Shown here one piece after another: positions 46,578 to 56,204 of a stretch of 64,000 nucleotides of DNA. The stretch is from assembly GCF_001042475.2 (NCBI RefSeq), contig NZ_LECW02000045.1, positions 310,001 through 374,000 of the forward strand, read 5' to 3'. The position numbers and the translations under genes were made by a program. Below the pieces are notes generated by a model that was not told where the DNA came from, made no database searches, and worked only from the letters and a program-made list of their open reading frames with translations. The stretch is from Bacillus glycinifermentans. Lineage in GTDB: Bacteria > Bacillota > Bacilli > Bacillales > Bacillaceae. The number at the start of each line of letters is the position of its first letter. The first letter of the stretch is position 1.

Positions 46578-47327
46578 ATGAATAAAACGATTGAAACGAT
46601 ATTACAGCACCGTTCGATCAGGTCTTTCACAGATCAGCGCCTGACGGAAGAAGAGATTCGCGTTCTTGTGGAAAGCGCCCAGAGCGCATCGACTTCAAGC
46701 TATATTCAGGCGTATTCGATCATCGGCGTAACCGATCAAAGCAAAAAACGGGAACTCGCCGCTTTGGCCGGCAATCAGCCGTATGTCGAGAAAAACGGCC
46801 ATCTGTTTGTTTTTTGCGCGGACCTTTACCGGCATGACAAAATCGCCGGGAATAAAGGGGAGGACGTCAAGGCTTCTCTGGAAGGAACGGAGACCTTTAT
46901 GGTCAGCGTCATTGACGCGGCCCTTGCCGCCCAGAACATGGCGATTGCGGCGGAATCGATGGGGCTTGGCATCTGCTATATCGGCGGGATTCGAAACGAT
47001 CTGGAGAAAGTTGCGGAGATATTGAAAACGCCTGAATACGTGCTTCCGCTGTTCGGCTTTGTCGTCGGCCATCCGGCCAACCCGTCTTCGAAAAAGCCAA
47101 GGCTTCCGTTTGAACATATCTATCATGAAAATACCTACAATGTGGATGAAGGCGATTTTCAAAAGCATCTGACCGCATATGATGAAACCATTTCAAGCTA
47201 TTATGAAAACAGGACGAACGGCAAGCGGGCCGACAAGTGGACAGAGCAAATCACCCAAAATCTCAAAGAGCCGAAACGAACGTACATGCATCGGTTTGTG
47301 AAAGAGAAAGGGTTTAATAAAAGGTAG
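46578..47327 (+). CDS. nfrA: NADPH-dependent flavin/nitro-reductase NfrA
   Basis: A 249-residue nitroreductase-fold FMN enzyme similar to B. subtilis NfrA1 (YwcG). Motifs are the N-terminal HRSIRSFTDQRLTEEE and SASTSSYIQAYSIIGV for FMN binding, AAQNMAIAAESMGLGICYIGGIRND and the C-terminal basic KEPKRTYMHRFVKEKGF. It oxidises NADPH with FMN or other acceptors and is a stress-related gene in B. subtilis. AAGAGGAGGTCTAAAG precedes the ATG. Confidence 0.93.
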   Translation: MNKTIETILQHRSIRSFTDQRLTEEEIRVLVESAQSASTSSYIQAYSIIGVTDQSKKRELAALAGNQPYVEKNGHLFVFCADLYRHDKIAGNKGEDVKASLEGTETFMVSVIDAALAAQNMAIAAESMGLGICYIGGIRNDLEKVAEILKTPEYVLPLFGFVVGHPANPSSKKPRLPFEHIYHENTYNVDEGDFQKHLTAYDETISSYYENRTNGKRADKWTEQITQNLKEPKRTYMHRFVKEKGFNKR

Positions 47328-47362
47328 GGGAAGAGGCAGCAAAATCTCCGCTTCCAAAGCAA

Positions 47363-47389
47363 AAGGCTGCCGATCGCATCGGCGGCCTT
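47363..47389. terminator. hairpin between nfrA and the small membrane protein
   Basis: AAGGC-T-GCCGA and TCGGC-G-GCCTT form an imperfect stem. The T-run is better on the minus strand, where it would end the small gene at 47406-47549. Confidence 0.55.
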
Positions 47390-47405
47390 AACATGTGTCT
47401 TGTCT

Positions 47406-47549
47406 CTACTTGATGATGAAATGCTTGATCAGAAGATAAACAATGAGCCAAATCGGAAGACTGAAAAGGATTCCGAATAAACAGCCTTTTGCAAAGTTTT
47501 CTTCTTCATGTGGCGCGTCCGGTTTTTGTAGAGGCTCTTTCTCATTCAT
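47406..47549 (-). CDS. 47-residue single-pass membrane protein
   Basis: The peptide has a hydrophilic N-terminus (MNEKEPLQKPDAPHEEENFA), one transmembrane segment (about 22-41, GCLFGILFSLPIWLIVYLLI) and a short basic end (KHFIIK). GGAGCATAAGGATTG precedes the ATG and a hairpin follows the stop. I do not recognise a family. The good ribosome site and clean topology make translation likely. Confidence 0.65.
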   Translation of the reverse strand: MNEKEPLQKPDAPHEEENFAKGCLFGILFSLPIWLIVYLLIKHFIIK

Positions 47550-47629
47550 CAATCCTTATGCTCCTTTGATGTTCGCTTAGATACTATTATTTCTTTTTAC
47601 GCCAAAAAAGTAAACTGGGGTGAAACAAC

Positions 47630-48631
47630 ATGATATCGCTAAGCATATTGGATCAGTCACCCGTTTCCGAAGGGAGCACCCCTGAAGCGGCTTTGCGACA
47701 GACAGTCGAGCTTGCGCAAATGGCTGAAAAGCTCGGATACAGAAGGTTTTGGGTATCAGAGCACCATTTTTCAAGAAACCTTGCAGGCTCAAGCCCTGAA
47801 GTCTTAATGGGGTATATCGCGGCCAAGACGGAAAACATTCGCGTAGGATCTGGAGGCGTCATGCTGCCTCATTACAGCGCCTATAAAGTTGCTGAGAACT
47901 TTCGGGTGTTGGAAGGTCTTGCACCGGGCAGAATTGATGCCGGGCTCGGACGGGCGCCTGGAGGGATGCCGATCGCTTCGATGGCTTTGCTGGACGGCGG
48001 CAGGCGCAAGACCGACAAGTATCCGGAACAGATTCAGGACCTTATCACATATCTGCATGATCAAGCTGATGAACACCACCGCTTTCCAAATTTAACCGCA
48101 TCTCCGAATGTCGGATCGGCTCCGGAGGTATGGATGCTTGGGTCGTCAGGAGAAAGCGCGAGGCTTGCCGCGCAAGTCGGCGCTTCCTATACCTTTGCCC
48201 TGTTCATCAACGGTGAAGGCGGTGAAGACGCGGTCAGGCTTTATAAAGAAAGGTTTAAGCCTTCCGTATTGGGAGACCGGCCGAAGGTGACCGTCGCCGT
48301 GTTCGTCATTTGCGCGGAGACGGAAGACGCGGCGGAACGCCTTGCCAAAAGCCTTGATTTTTCTTTATTGGCGAATGAGCAGGGAATGGTGACAGAAGGT
48401 TTTCCGTCTTTGGTAACTGCTTTATCGTATCAATATTCGCCTTATGAGAAGAAGAGAGTCGAGGAAAACCGCAAGCGCATGGTAATCGGCACAAAAGAGC
48501 AGGTGAAACAACAGCTGCTTGCCCTGGCCGGTGCATACGGAGCCGATGAAATCATGGCGGTGACGATCACGCACGATTTCCGGGATAAACTGAATTCATA
48601 CCGCCTTTTGGCTGAAGCGTTTCAAAACTGA
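47630..48631 (+). CDS. ywcH: luciferase-like flavin monooxygenase YwcH
   Basis: A 333-residue bacterial-luciferase-like (LLM-class) FMN-dependent oxidoreductase, group of B. subtilis YwcH. Blocks: LSILDQSPVSEGSTPEAALRQTVELAQ, RRFWVSEHHFSRNLAGSSPEVLMGYIAAKT, VGSGGVMLPHYSAYKVAENFRVLEGLAPGRIDAGLGRAPGG, and MLGSSGESARLAAQVG. The start follows GGGGTGAAACAAC. It probably uses reduced flavin, for which the neighbouring NfrA could be the reductase; that partnership is inference. Confidence 0.9.
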   Translation: MISLSILDQSPVSEGSTPEAALRQTVELAQMAEKLGYRRFWVSEHHFSRNLAGSSPEVLMGYIAAKTENIRVGSGGVMLPHYSAYKVAENFRVLEGLAPGRIDAGLGRAPGGMPIASMALLDGGRRKTDKYPEQIQDLITYLHDQADEHHRFPNLTASPNVGSAPEVWMLGSSGESARLAAQVGASYTFALFINGEGGEDAVRLYKERFKPSVLGDRPKVTVAVFVICAETEDAAERLAKSLDFSLLANEQGMVTEGFPSLVTALSYQYSPYEKKRVEENRKRMVIGTKEQVKQQLLALAGAYGADEIMAVTITHDFRDKLNSYRLLAEAFQN

Positions 48632-48633
48632 AT

Positions 48634-48882
48634 TTACCGTTTTCTCTGGAAGATCGTCAACATAAAGCGGACGGGGATCAGGAAGATGAGGCCGGTGATA
48701 TACGCGGTTGTAAACAGCCAGCTGAGCGGCAAAAGGAGGACGGTGTCAACCGTTTGCTCCGCCGCTTTCTGAAACGGATTCGCTTGCTTTTGCTGCAGAT
48801 TGACGGCGGCATACAAAACCGTGAAAAAGATAAAGCAGACAGCCATGAAGGATAAGCTGAACAATACGAGAAAAGAAATCAT
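48634..48882 (-). CDS. small two-helix membrane protein
   Basis: An 82-residue protein with two hydrophobic stretches (about 1-26 and 48-72) and a basic tail (FQRKR). I do not recognise a family. It lies between ywcH and vpr on the minus strand; the start at 48882 has only a weak ribosome site (GGAGGACTGCGTATAC, spacing about 10). Confidence 0.6.
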   Translation of the reverse strand: MISFLVLFSLSFMAVCFIFFTVLYAAVNLQQKQANPFQKAAEQTVDTVLLLPLSWLFTTAYITGLIFLIPVRFMLTIFQRKR

Positions 48883-48978
48883 GTATACGCAGTCCTCCGG
48901 TCGCTTTTTTCACGTTTTTGAAGAGAAGGAGTTCTCCCGTGAACGCGAGGAAATTTTTGTTATCCGCATTTTAACATA

Positions 48979-49012
48979 AAAAAGCCTTGTTGAGTGATTC
49001 TCAACAAGGCTT
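48979..49012 (-). terminator. terminator of vpr
   Basis: AAGCCTTGTTGAG and CTCAACAAGGCTT form a perfect 13-bp stem, followed on the minus strand by six T. Confidence 0.93.
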
Positions 49013-49016
49013 GTCA

Positions 49017-51437
49017 TTATTCGACGATAAACGGTTCCTCTGTCAGGACGTAGCTCGATTTCCCCTTTGAAACGGCGTAAGCGAGCATGTAGTACTCACC
49101 CGGTTCAAGTGAGGCTGAGTTGTTGATTTTGCCGTTCCATCCGTAGGACTGATAGCCTTTCCCCTGGTTTTTATAGACGCCTGCCTGACCGATAAACTCA
49201 AGGTTTTGGTCATAAATGAGAAATGCAAGCTCTTCCGCTCCGCCCGGCAGATAGGCTTCAACCGTATATGTTCCCTGTTTTGCTCCCGGTTCAACGGTTA
49301 CCGATGTCACGCGCGGGTAATCGGGCTCTTTAACGATGAACAAGGTTGGGATTTCGGCAACTTTCTGGCCTCCCTCACGGACGGTGACGGTGCCTTCATA
49401 AGTGCCCGCTTTTGTTTTGGCCGAGTTGACGGTTACTTTGGCAACGGCTTTTTCTGTTTTGTGTGCAGGGATTGTGACCTGCTTCGTGCCTTTGACGGAA
49501 ATGCCCTGCCCTTTAAAAGAATAGTCAAGCTGATAGGCCTTTCTGTATGATGAAAGGTTTTCGATCGTAATCGTCTGTTTTTTTGTTTGCTTTCCTTTGT
49601 CCTTCATGAATGTCCCATAGGAATGGCTGCCCGGCGTCACGATTGAAGAAGCCTTGAGGGCGTCCATGATCCGGATGCTGCCGGCCCCTTGCGTGTTGTG
49701 AGGGTAGAGCTTTCCGTTTTCATCCGTTAACTTTGCCGCTGTATTCATAAGAACGGCTTTGATTTGCTCCGGCGTCCAGTCCGGCTTGGCCTGCTTTAGA
49801 ATCGCAGCCGTTCCGGCCACATGAGGCGAAGCCATGCTTGTTCCCTGCATTGACGCGTAGCCGTGCGGATGCTGCGGATCGTGCGTAGGGACCGTGCTGA
49901 CGATATTGACGCCAGGCGCCGCAACATCCGGCTTGATCATCCAAGTATCCATGACAGGTCCTCTGGATGAGAAGGATGCAATCGTTTCACCAAGCTCTTT
50001 TGCCAATGTAAACGAGAAGACCGCCGAGCGCTTTCCGGCTTTTATCTGCTGAACAAGGCTTTCTCCTTCTTCCTTCGACAGTTTGATCGTCGGAACGGCC
50101 ATGCCGATTACATTGGCTTCGATTTCGCCGGCCGCATTATTGTAGACAACAGCTCCGATCGCTCCGGCTTTTTTCGCATTTTCCGCTTTATCCACAAACG
50201 GAATGGCCCCTCTTTGGATCACCGCAACCTTGCCTTTCAGTTCTTTCCCTGAAAAATCGTCAGCTTGTCCAAGTCCTGCATCAACAAGCTCAACCTCATT
50301 GTTGTTCAGCGCCTGAACGTCTTTTTCTTCATCGTATCCCATCAGCTTGGCTGTGGAATACGAAGAAAATTTCACAGCATATTCGTTGTAAGGCAGCTGT
50401 GAGGCGCCTACGGAAATCGCTTCCCGCGAGGTTCCAGGCGATCCGACGGTCCAGTTGTCCGGTCCGCTGTTGCCGTTTGATGTAACGGCGGTTACGCCTT
50501 CGGACATCGCCCAGTCAAGCGCAATGCTCGTTGCATAATCGGGGCTGTTCAGCGAATTCCCCAAGGAAAGGTTCATAACTTTCGCTCCGTCAGCGACGGC
50601 TTTTTCGATCCCTGCAATCACGTTTTCGGTCGTACCGGAACCGCCGGGGCCGAGCACGCGATAAGCAAGGAGGGTAGCTTCAGGCGCCACGCCCTTGATT
50701 TGACCGTTGGCGGCGATCGTGCCGGCAACGTGTGTACCGTGGTCAGTTGCTTCTCCGCGAGGATCCCCTGCCGGCGTTTCCTGCGGATCGTAATCATTAT
50801 CCACAAAGTCATAGCCTTTGTAAGGCCCGAAATTCTTCCTCAGGTCAGGGTGTGTATAATCAACGCCGGTGTCGATGACGGCAACTTTAATGCCTTTCCC
50901 GGTGTACCCCGATTTCCATGCTTGATCCGCGCCGATGAACGGCGCGCTTTTATCCATCTGTGGATAAATCTCGTCAGCGGCCAGCGTTACATTTTTGCTC
51001 TTGATATTGTCCGGTTTATAGGTCACGTTAGGATAAACGGCTTTCACCTCTTTGACGGACAGAAGCTTTGGAATCTCACTGGCGGGCAGCTTCATGGAAA
51101 ACCCGGAAAAAACCCTGTCATATTCGCGTTTGATCTTTGCTTTTTTGATCGTTTTAAAAGCTTTGTTTTTCGCTTTGCTGCGCGCCGTTTTTAAGGAGGC
51201 CCTTGTTTGTTTTTCCCCTTCGGCCTTTGCTTCAGCCAGCGATTTTTCTTTCAATTCAACGATGACCGTTGTCTGTTTGTCCGATGTCACGTCAATATCC
51301 CCGAAAATCTCGGCTTTCTCCAGTTCAGGAGATGCTTTCACAGATGCCGTTTTTGCCTGAACTCCGGTGAGGAAAGCAGATAGAGTGAAAAATAGAATGA
51401 AAGCAAAAATGGAATAGCGGATAACCCCTTTTTTCAA
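49017..51437 (-). CDS. vpr: minor extracellular serine protease Vpr (subtilase)
   Basis: An 806-residue secreted subtilisin-like protease. In order: signal peptide (about 1-28), I9-type propeptide (about 45-150), S8 catalytic domain with Asp in KVAVIDTGVDYTHPDL, His in ATDHGTHVAGTIAANG and Ser in QGTSMASPHVAG, a PA domain inserted at about 375-470 (AKKAGAIGAVVYNNAAG), and C-terminal domains. It matches B. subtilis Vpr throughout. The TTG at 51437 (MKKGVIRYS) is preferred, with AAAGGGGG 8 bases before; a GTG lies one codon upstream. Confidence 0.96.
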   Translation of the reverse strand: MKKGVIRYSIFAFILFFTLSAFLTGVQAKTASVKASPELEKAEIFGDIDVTSDKQTTVIVELKEKSLAEAKAEGEKQTRASLKTARSKAKNKAFKTIKKAKIKREYDRVFSGFSMKLPASEIPKLLSVKEVKAVYPNVTYKPDNIKSKNVTLAADEIYPQMDKSAPFIGADQAWKSGYTGKGIKVAVIDTGVDYTHPDLRKNFGPYKGYDFVDNDYDPQETPAGDPRGEATDHGTHVAGTIAANGQIKGVAPEATLLAYRVLGPGGSGTTENVIAGIEKAVADGAKVMNLSLGNSLNSPDYATSIALDWAMSEGVTAVTSNGNSGPDNWTVGSPGTSREAISVGASQLPYNEYAVKFSSYSTAKLMGYDEEKDVQALNNNEVELVDAGLGQADDFSGKELKGKVAVIQRGAIPFVDKAENAKKAGAIGAVVYNNAAGEIEANVIGMAVPTIKLSKEEGESLVQQIKAGKRSAVFSFTLAKELGETIASFSSRGPVMDTWMIKPDVAAPGVNIVSTVPTHDPQHPHGYASMQGTSMASPHVAGTAAILKQAKPDWTPEQIKAVLMNTAAKLTDENGKLYPHNTQGAGSIRIMDALKASSIVTPGSHSYGTFMKDKGKQTKKQTITIENLSSYRKAYQLDYSFKGQGISVKGTKQVTIPAHKTEKAVAKVTVNSAKTKAGTYEGTVTVREGGQKVAEIPTLFIVKEPDYPRVTSVTVEPGAKQGTYTVEAYLPGGAEELAFLIYDQNLEFIGQAGVYKNQGKGYQSYGWNGKINNSASLEPGEYYMLAYAVSKGKSSYVLTEEPFIVE

Positions 51438-51569
51438 CACGTTTTCCCCCTTTATTTACGATACTTAGAGTTTTGAACTTTTTAAATATTCTCTCATTTT
51501 TACCATAATCCTTCTTTATATAGAAATGATTTTCAGTGATTCAATGAATTGGCGAATGAATATTCGGGT

Positions 51570-51721
51570 TTATTCACATTTTACTGTGTATATGTTAATA
51601 AACTTGTGTATAGATATAGTGGGGAATGTTTGTTCTTGTACTAAATGTTGAATAATAATGTGGATATGTGGATATGTATTGTGGGTAATCTGTGTTTATC
51701 TTTAGGATAACGTGTGAATAA
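51570..51721. promoter_or_regulatory. DnaA-box cluster between vpr and ywcI
   Basis: Eight copies of a DnaA-box-like 9-mer occur in 152 bp. Exact matches to TTATNCACA are at 51570-51578 (plus) and 51713-51721 (minus). Near matches on the minus strand are at 51585 (TGTGTATAT), 51605 (TGTGTATAG), 51659 and 51667 (TGTGGATAT twice, sharing a T), 51680 (TGTGGGTAA) and 51691 (TGTGTTTAT). I recall the vpr-ywcI interval as one of the DnaA-box clusters outside oriC in B. subtilis, which take up DnaA and limit replication initiation. The rest of 51438-51897 holds no gene. Confidence 0.75.
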
Positions 51722-51897
51722 GTTTAAAACGGCTGTTTGCGATCTTTTTAATCCGGTTCCTTCAGTTTTCAACAAAACTTCTAAAAACTAGTATCTTTTT
51801 TCACTCACATTGTGACAAACATTTTCATTTTGGCGGGATAAGATAGGGTCAGGAGTTTTCATAGAGTTGCTAGTTTTAAAAAATTGGAGGGATTGGT

Positions 51898-52185
51898 GTG
51901 AAGGGTATGATTTCTTTTTTTAAAATGTGGATAACCGTACTTCTGGGCTGGGTGATGCCCGTACGCGGGAGTCTGGAGAAGGTGTTCAGGGAAGCCGGGC
52001 GTACATATGAGCAAAGAGCGGTGTATTCCGGAGGGGTTGCCAAGCAACCGGAAAGGAACGGGGCATTCATGTTGGAATACAGGCGGGTATTGCCGGCTGA
52101 TGTCATGAAAGAAAGTGGCCCTGATGTGTGCAAAAAAACGTCAAGACGGGTGAGAGCAGGACCTGAACTTTACACGATCACATAA
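51898..52185 (+). CDS. ywcI: small protein at the ywcI position
   Basis: A 95-residue protein starting at a GTG (51898) after GGAGGGATTG. The N-terminus is hydrophobic (MISFFKMWITVLLGWVMPVRG) and the remainder is basic and hydrophilic. Its place between vpr and sacT is that of B. subtilis ywcI, a gene of unknown function; I name it by position more than by sequence. Confidence 0.6.
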   Translation: MKGMISFFKMWITVLLGWVMPVRGSLEKVFREAGRTYEQRAVYSGGVAKQPERNGAFMLEYRRVLPADVMKESGPDVCKKTSRRVRAGPELYTIT

Positions 52186-52227
52186 AAAAGGTAAAATCCC
52201 ACTCATAACGGGAAGTGGGTGACAGCC

Positions 52228-53058
52228 TTGAAAATCTATAAAGTGTTGAATAACAATGCAGCAATAATAAAGGAGGATGGTCAGGAAAAGATTGTCATGG
52301 GCCCGGGAATCGCTTTTCAAAAAGGTAAAAATGACACCATTTCAGCACAAAAGGTGGAAAAAATTTTTACCATTCATGAAGAAAACGAGAAATTCAAACA
52401 AATCCTCGAAACGCTTCCGGAAGAACATATTGAAGCTGCCGAAGAGATCATCAGCTATGCGGAAGGGCAGCTGTCCGCACCGCTGAGCGATCATGTCCAC
52501 ATCTCCCTTGTGGATCATTTATCATTTGCCATTGAACGAATCCGCAAAGGATTCGTGATTCAAAATAAATTATTAAATGAAATCAAAGCGCTTTATAAAA
52601 AAGAATATGAGATCGGACTCTGGGCGATCGGCTTCGTAAAAGAGAGGCTCGGTGTCGATTTGCCCGATGATGAAGCGGGTTATATCGCGCTGCATATTCA
52701 TACCGCAAAAATGGATGCGGAAAACATGCAGAAGACGATTAAATACACGACGATCATCAAAGAAATGATTGAAAAAATCGAATGCTGCTTCAATCGGACG
52801 ATTGATGAAGACAGCATTTCCTATCAGCGTCTTGTCACGCATTTAAGGTATGCGGTCAATCGGCTGGAATCAAATGAGGCATTTCACGTGATGGACGATG
52901 ACATGCTTTATTTCATCCGGAAAAAGTATCCTGAAAGCTACCGGTGTGCGGCAGGGCTGGCGGATTACGTAAAAACCGAATATGATCTTGATCTCCCGGA
53001 ATCGGAGGTCGGCTATATTACGCTGCATGTCCAGCGTTTACAAGATTCCCGTATGTGA
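52228..53058 (+). CDS. sacT: transcription antiterminator SacT (BglG family)
   Basis: A 276-residue BglG-type antiterminator: RNA-binding CAT domain (about 1-55, [30 protein letters not shown] region) and two PTS regulation domains (about 60-165 and 170-275), each with two conserved His ([51 protein letters not shown]). It binds the RAT sequence before sacP when sucrose is transported. The TTG at 52228 gives the SacT N-terminus. CCCACT and AGTGGG pair just before it and may hide the ribosome site. Confidence 0.94.
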   Translation: MKIYKVLNNNAAIIKEDGQEKIVMGPGIAFQKGKNDTISAQKVEKIFTIHEENEKFKQILETLPEEHIEAAEEIISYAEGQLSAPLSDHVHISLVDHLSFAIERIRKGFVIQNKLLNEIKALYKKEYEIGLWAIGFVKERLGVDLPDDEAGYIALHIHTAKMDAENMQKTIKYTTIIKEMIEKIECCFNRTIDEDSISYQRLVTHLRYAVNRLESNEAFHVMDDDMLYFIRKKYPESYRCAAGLADYVKTEYDLDLPESEVGYITLHVQRLQDSRM

Positions 53059-53062
53059 TACC

Positions 53063-53092
53063 GCCTGATGTTCGTGCGATCAGGCTTTTTTT
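53063..53092 (+). terminator. terminator after sacT
   Basis: GCCTGAT and ATCAGGC form a perfect stem with a 9-base loop, followed by seven T. Confidence 0.85.
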
Positions 53093-53125
53093 CGTTCAAT
53101 TTTCCTATATTTTTTAAAAAAACAA

Positions 53126-53154
53126 TTGACGAAAGCGCTGTCACATAATAAAAT
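53126..53154 (+). promoter_or_regulatory. sacPA promoter with cre site
   Basis: TTGACG (53126-53131) and TAAAAT (53149-53154) are 17 bp apart. A catabolite-response element CGAAAGCGCTGTCA (53130-53143) lies between the boxes, one base from consensus, so CcpA should repress the operon with preferred sugars. Confidence 0.8.
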
Positions 53155-53180
53155 GAAAGCGTATCAAAAATAAATACCGG

Positions 53181-53287
53181 GGATTGTGACTGGTAAAGCA
53201 GGCAAGACCTAAAATTTGCTTACATGAGTGGGGGAAAATATGTCCTCTTATTCGTTGGCGAATTTTAGGTCTTTTCTGCTTTTTTTT
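53181..53287 (+). promoter_or_regulatory. RAT antiterminator target and terminator before sacP
   Basis: GGATTGTGACTGGTAAAGCA at 53181-53200, running on to 53210, resembles the ribonucleic antiterminator targets of the sac genes. It overlaps the left arm of a terminator, GACCTAAAATTTGC (53206-53219), which pairs with GCGAATTTTAGGTC (53258-53271), followed by T-runs. Binding of SacT to the RAT would prevent the terminator, so sacPA is read only with sucrose. Confidence 0.88.
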
Positions 53288-53308
53288 AAACAAAAAGGAG
53301 GAGTCATC

Positions 53309-54691
53309 ATGAATCACAAAGAAATTGCCGAACGCCTCATCGAGCTGCTCGGCGGGGAAGATAATATTATCAGCGCGGCTCATTGTGCGACAAGATTGCG
53401 CTTGGTCATGAAAGACCAGGAAAAAATCGATCAGGAAAAGATAGAAGAGCTTGACGGGGTAAAGGGGGCTTTTTCCAGCTCAGGCCAATACCAGATTATT
53501 TTTGGAACGGGGCTTGTCAATAAAGTGTACGAGCAATTTGCAAAAGCGCTTCAGCTTGATCAAAAAGAGACGGTTCAGCACAATGAAGCTGCAAAGCAAA
53601 ACATGAACCCTGTGGCGCGTTTTGCGAAAACGCTGTCAAATATTTTTGTGCCGATCATTCCGGCCATTGTTGCAAGCGGTTTATTGATGGGTCTTTTGGG
53701 AATGATGAAAGCGTTTCAATGGGTCAGCCCTGATTCGGCGCTTTTTAAGCTGCTCGATATGTTTTCAAGTGCTGCGTTTATCATTCTGCCGATTTTGATC
53801 GGTGTCAGTGCAGCGAAGGAATTTGGCGGAAATCCGTATTTGGGAGCTGTCATCGGGGGGATTTTGATTCATCCAAGTCTCCTCAATCCATGGGGGCTCG
53901 CTGAAGCGAAGCCTGAAGTATTGCATTTCTTCGGCATTCCAATTGAGATGCTGGGCTACCAGGGAACAGTGATTCCGATTCTCTTGGCGGTTTATCTCAT
54001 GAGTAAAATTGAGAAGTGGACAAGAAAGATTGTCCCTAATGCGATTGACCTGTTGGTAACACCGTTTTTGACGATCATTTTAACCGGATTTATCGCTTTT
54101 ATTGCGATCGGGCCGCTTGGAAGAGGACTCGGTTCGGGAATTACGAATGTTTTGACCTTTGTGTACGATCATGCTGGACCTGTTGCGGGATTGATTTTTG
54201 GCGGGACATATTCCCTTATCGTTCTTACCGGCGTTCATCACAGCTTTCATGCGATTGAGGCCGGCCTCATCGCCGATATCGGCCGAAACTACCTGCTGCC
54301 GATCTGGTCGATGGCGAATGTTGCCCAAGGCGGTGCAGGGCTTGCCGTTTTCTTCCTGGCAAAACGGGCGAAGACAAAAGAAATCGCGTTACCGGCTGCT
54401 TTCTCAGCATTCCTGGGCATTACCGAACCGGTCATTTTCGGAGTCAACCTTCGCTACCGCAAGCCGTTCATCGGCGCGATGGCGGGCGGGGCGCTGGGCG
54501 GAGCATATGTCGTCTTTACAAACGTTGCCGCAAACGCCTACGGCTTGACGGGAATTCCGATGATCGCGATCGCCGCACCGTTTGGAACGGCAAATATTAT
54601 CAACTATTTAATCGGCATGGGCATTGCCGTCGTCACTGCGTTTATCACGGCTTTTTTCTTAGGGATCAACGAAGATGAGAAAAAGAACTGA
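53309..54691 (+). CDS. sacP: sucrose-specific PTS enzyme IIBC
   Basis: A 460-residue PTS permease. IIB domain (about 1-90) with phospho-Cys in [14 protein letters not shown], then IIC with about 8-10 helices ([73 protein letters not shown]). No IIA domain, so a IIA from another system supplies phosphate. It imports sucrose as sucrose 6-phosphate. The start at 53309 follows AAAAGGAGGAGTCATC. It is 17 bases from sacA. Confidence 0.95.
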   Translation: MNHKEIAERLIELLGGEDNIISAAHCATRLRLVMKDQEKIDQEKIEELDGVKGAFSSSGQYQIIFGTGLVNKVYEQFAKALQLDQKETVQHNEAAKQNMNPVARFAKTLSNIFVPIIPAIVASGLLMGLLGMMKAFQWVSPDSALFKLLDMFSSAAFIILPILIGVSAAKEFGGNPYLGAVIGGILIHPSLLNPWGLAEAKPEVLHFFGIPIEMLGYQGTVIPILLAVYLMSKIEKWTRKIVPNAIDLLVTPFLTIILTGFIAFIAIGPLGRGLGSGITNVLTFVYDHAGPVAGLIFGGTYSLIVLTGVHHSFHAIEAGLIADIGRNYLLPIWSMANVAQGGAGLAVFFLAKRAKTKEIALPAAFSAFLGITEPVIFGVNLRYRKPFIGAMAGGALGGAYVVFTNVAANAYGLTGIPMIAIAAPFGTANIINYLIGMGIAVVTAFITAFFLGINEDEKKN

Positions 54692-54707
54692 TGGAGGGTC
54701 GGCAAAT

Positions 54708-56147
54708 ATGAACGTGCGTGATCAGGAACTTCGCGAACAAGCCATGAAACGGGTTGCAGCGTATGAAAACATCGTCAATCAGGATCCATACCGCCTGCAT
54801 TATCACATTATGCCGCCTGTCGGACTGCTGAATGATCCAAACGGCTTCATTCAATGGAAAGGCACATACCACCTTTTTTACCAGTGGATGCCTTTTAAGA
54901 CGGGGCATGGGGCCAAATGCTGGGGACATTATTCTTCCAGGGACCTTGTCCGCTGGCGACACGAAGAGATCGCCCTTACGCCAAGCGATTGGTATGACCG
55001 AAGCGGATGCTATTCAGGCAGCGCGATCGCTGAGAATGACATGCTGCACGTCTTCTATACAGGGAATGTCCGTGATGAGGAAGGAAACCGTGAGACCTAT
55101 CAATGTCATGCTGTCTCAAAAGACGGCATTTCATTTGAAAAACGGGGAGTCGTCGCAAGACTTCCCGAAGGGTATACGGCACATTTCCGCGATCCGAAAG
55201 TGTGGAAAAAAGACGGGCGCTGGTATATGGTGCTCGGCGCACAGACAGAGCGGCTTGAAGGAAGGGCGGTGCTGTTTACTTCCCAAAACTTGACGGAATG
55301 GTCGTTTCTCGGCGACTTGACCGGCTCCAATACAGATCAGCTCGGCGAGTTCGGTTATATGTGGGAATGCCCGGATATCATCACACTCGATGGAAAGGAT
55401 ATTTTGATCGTCTGCCCTCAAGGGTTGGAAGCGGAAGGCTTCCGCTTTCAAAATGTATATCAGTCGGGATATTTCGTCGGTGAATTAGATGAGCGGAAAC
55501 CGGCGCTTAGGCACGGCGATTTTGAAGAACTTGACCGCGGCTTTGATTTTTATGCGCCGCAGACGACAAAAGATGAATCAGGCAGGCGGATTTTAATAGG
55601 ATGGATGGGGGTTCCCGATCAGGATGAACAAAGCCAGCCGACGATTCCGAATGAATGGGTGCATTGTATGACATTGCCGAGGGAATTATCGCTGAAAAAA
55701 AACCGGCTGGTTCAAAAGCCGGTTCAGGAGCTGCGAACCCTGCGTCAAGAGGAAAAAAACGCTCACATTTCACTCAAGCAAGACACTGAAATGCTCGATG
55801 TAAAACAACCTGAAAAAGCGGAAATTTTACTGATTCCGCAGTATATAGAAGAAGGATTTGACATATCCTTCAGAGGAGCAGCCCGCCTGATTTACAGCAA
55901 AACGGACGGCCTCTTGACTTTAGAAAGGAACAGCTATGTTGATGAAAGAACGGAAGCCAGACATTGCCGGGTTGAGAGGCTTAAAGATGTAAACATCTTC
56001 CTGGATTCGTCTTCTATAGAAGTTTTCGTCAACGGCGGCGAAGAAGTGTTTACAGCACGATATTTTCCTTACCCGGGAAATAATCGTGTTTCGATTTCCG
56101 CCAGAAAAGAGATCAAAGCGGAGGTGACATCCTGGACATTGGCTTAA
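54708..56147 (+). CDS. sacA: sucrose-6-phosphate hydrolase
   Basis: A 479-residue GH32 enzyme that splits sucrose 6-phosphate to glucose 6-phosphate and fructose. Catalytic residues are Asp in GLLNDPNGFIQWKG (nucleophile), Asp in HFRDPKVW (transition-state stabiliser) and Glu in MWECPD (acid/base). A five-bladed propeller and C-terminal beta-sandwich (SSSIEVFVNGGEEVFTARYFP) are clear. ATG 54708 follows GGAGGG. Intracellular; no signal peptide. Confidence 0.95.
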   Translation: MNVRDQELREQAMKRVAAYENIVNQDPYRLHYHIMPPVGLLNDPNGFIQWKGTYHLFYQWMPFKTGHGAKCWGHYSSRDLVRWRHEEIALTPSDWYDRSGCYSGSAIAENDMLHVFYTGNVRDEEGNRETYQCHAVSKDGISFEKRGVVARLPEGYTAHFRDPKVWKKDGRWYMVLGAQTERLEGRAVLFTSQNLTEWSFLGDLTGSNTDQLGEFGYMWECPDIITLDGKDILIVCPQGLEAEGFRFQNVYQSGYFVGELDERKPALRHGDFEELDRGFDFYAPQTTKDESGRRILIGWMGVPDQDEQSQPTIPNEWVHCMTLPRELSLKKNRLVQKPVQELRTLRQEEKNAHISLKQDTEMLDVKQPEKAEILLIPQYIEEGFDISFRGAARLIYSKTDGLLTLERNSYVDERTEARHCRVERLKDVNIFLDSSSIEVFVNGGEEVFTARYFPYPGNNRVSISARKEIKAEVTSWTLA

Positions 56148-56204
56148 AAATCCCTTTATGATATGCTTTTTTTAGATATTGTGCAGTGCAAAGGGGTTGT
56201 TTCT

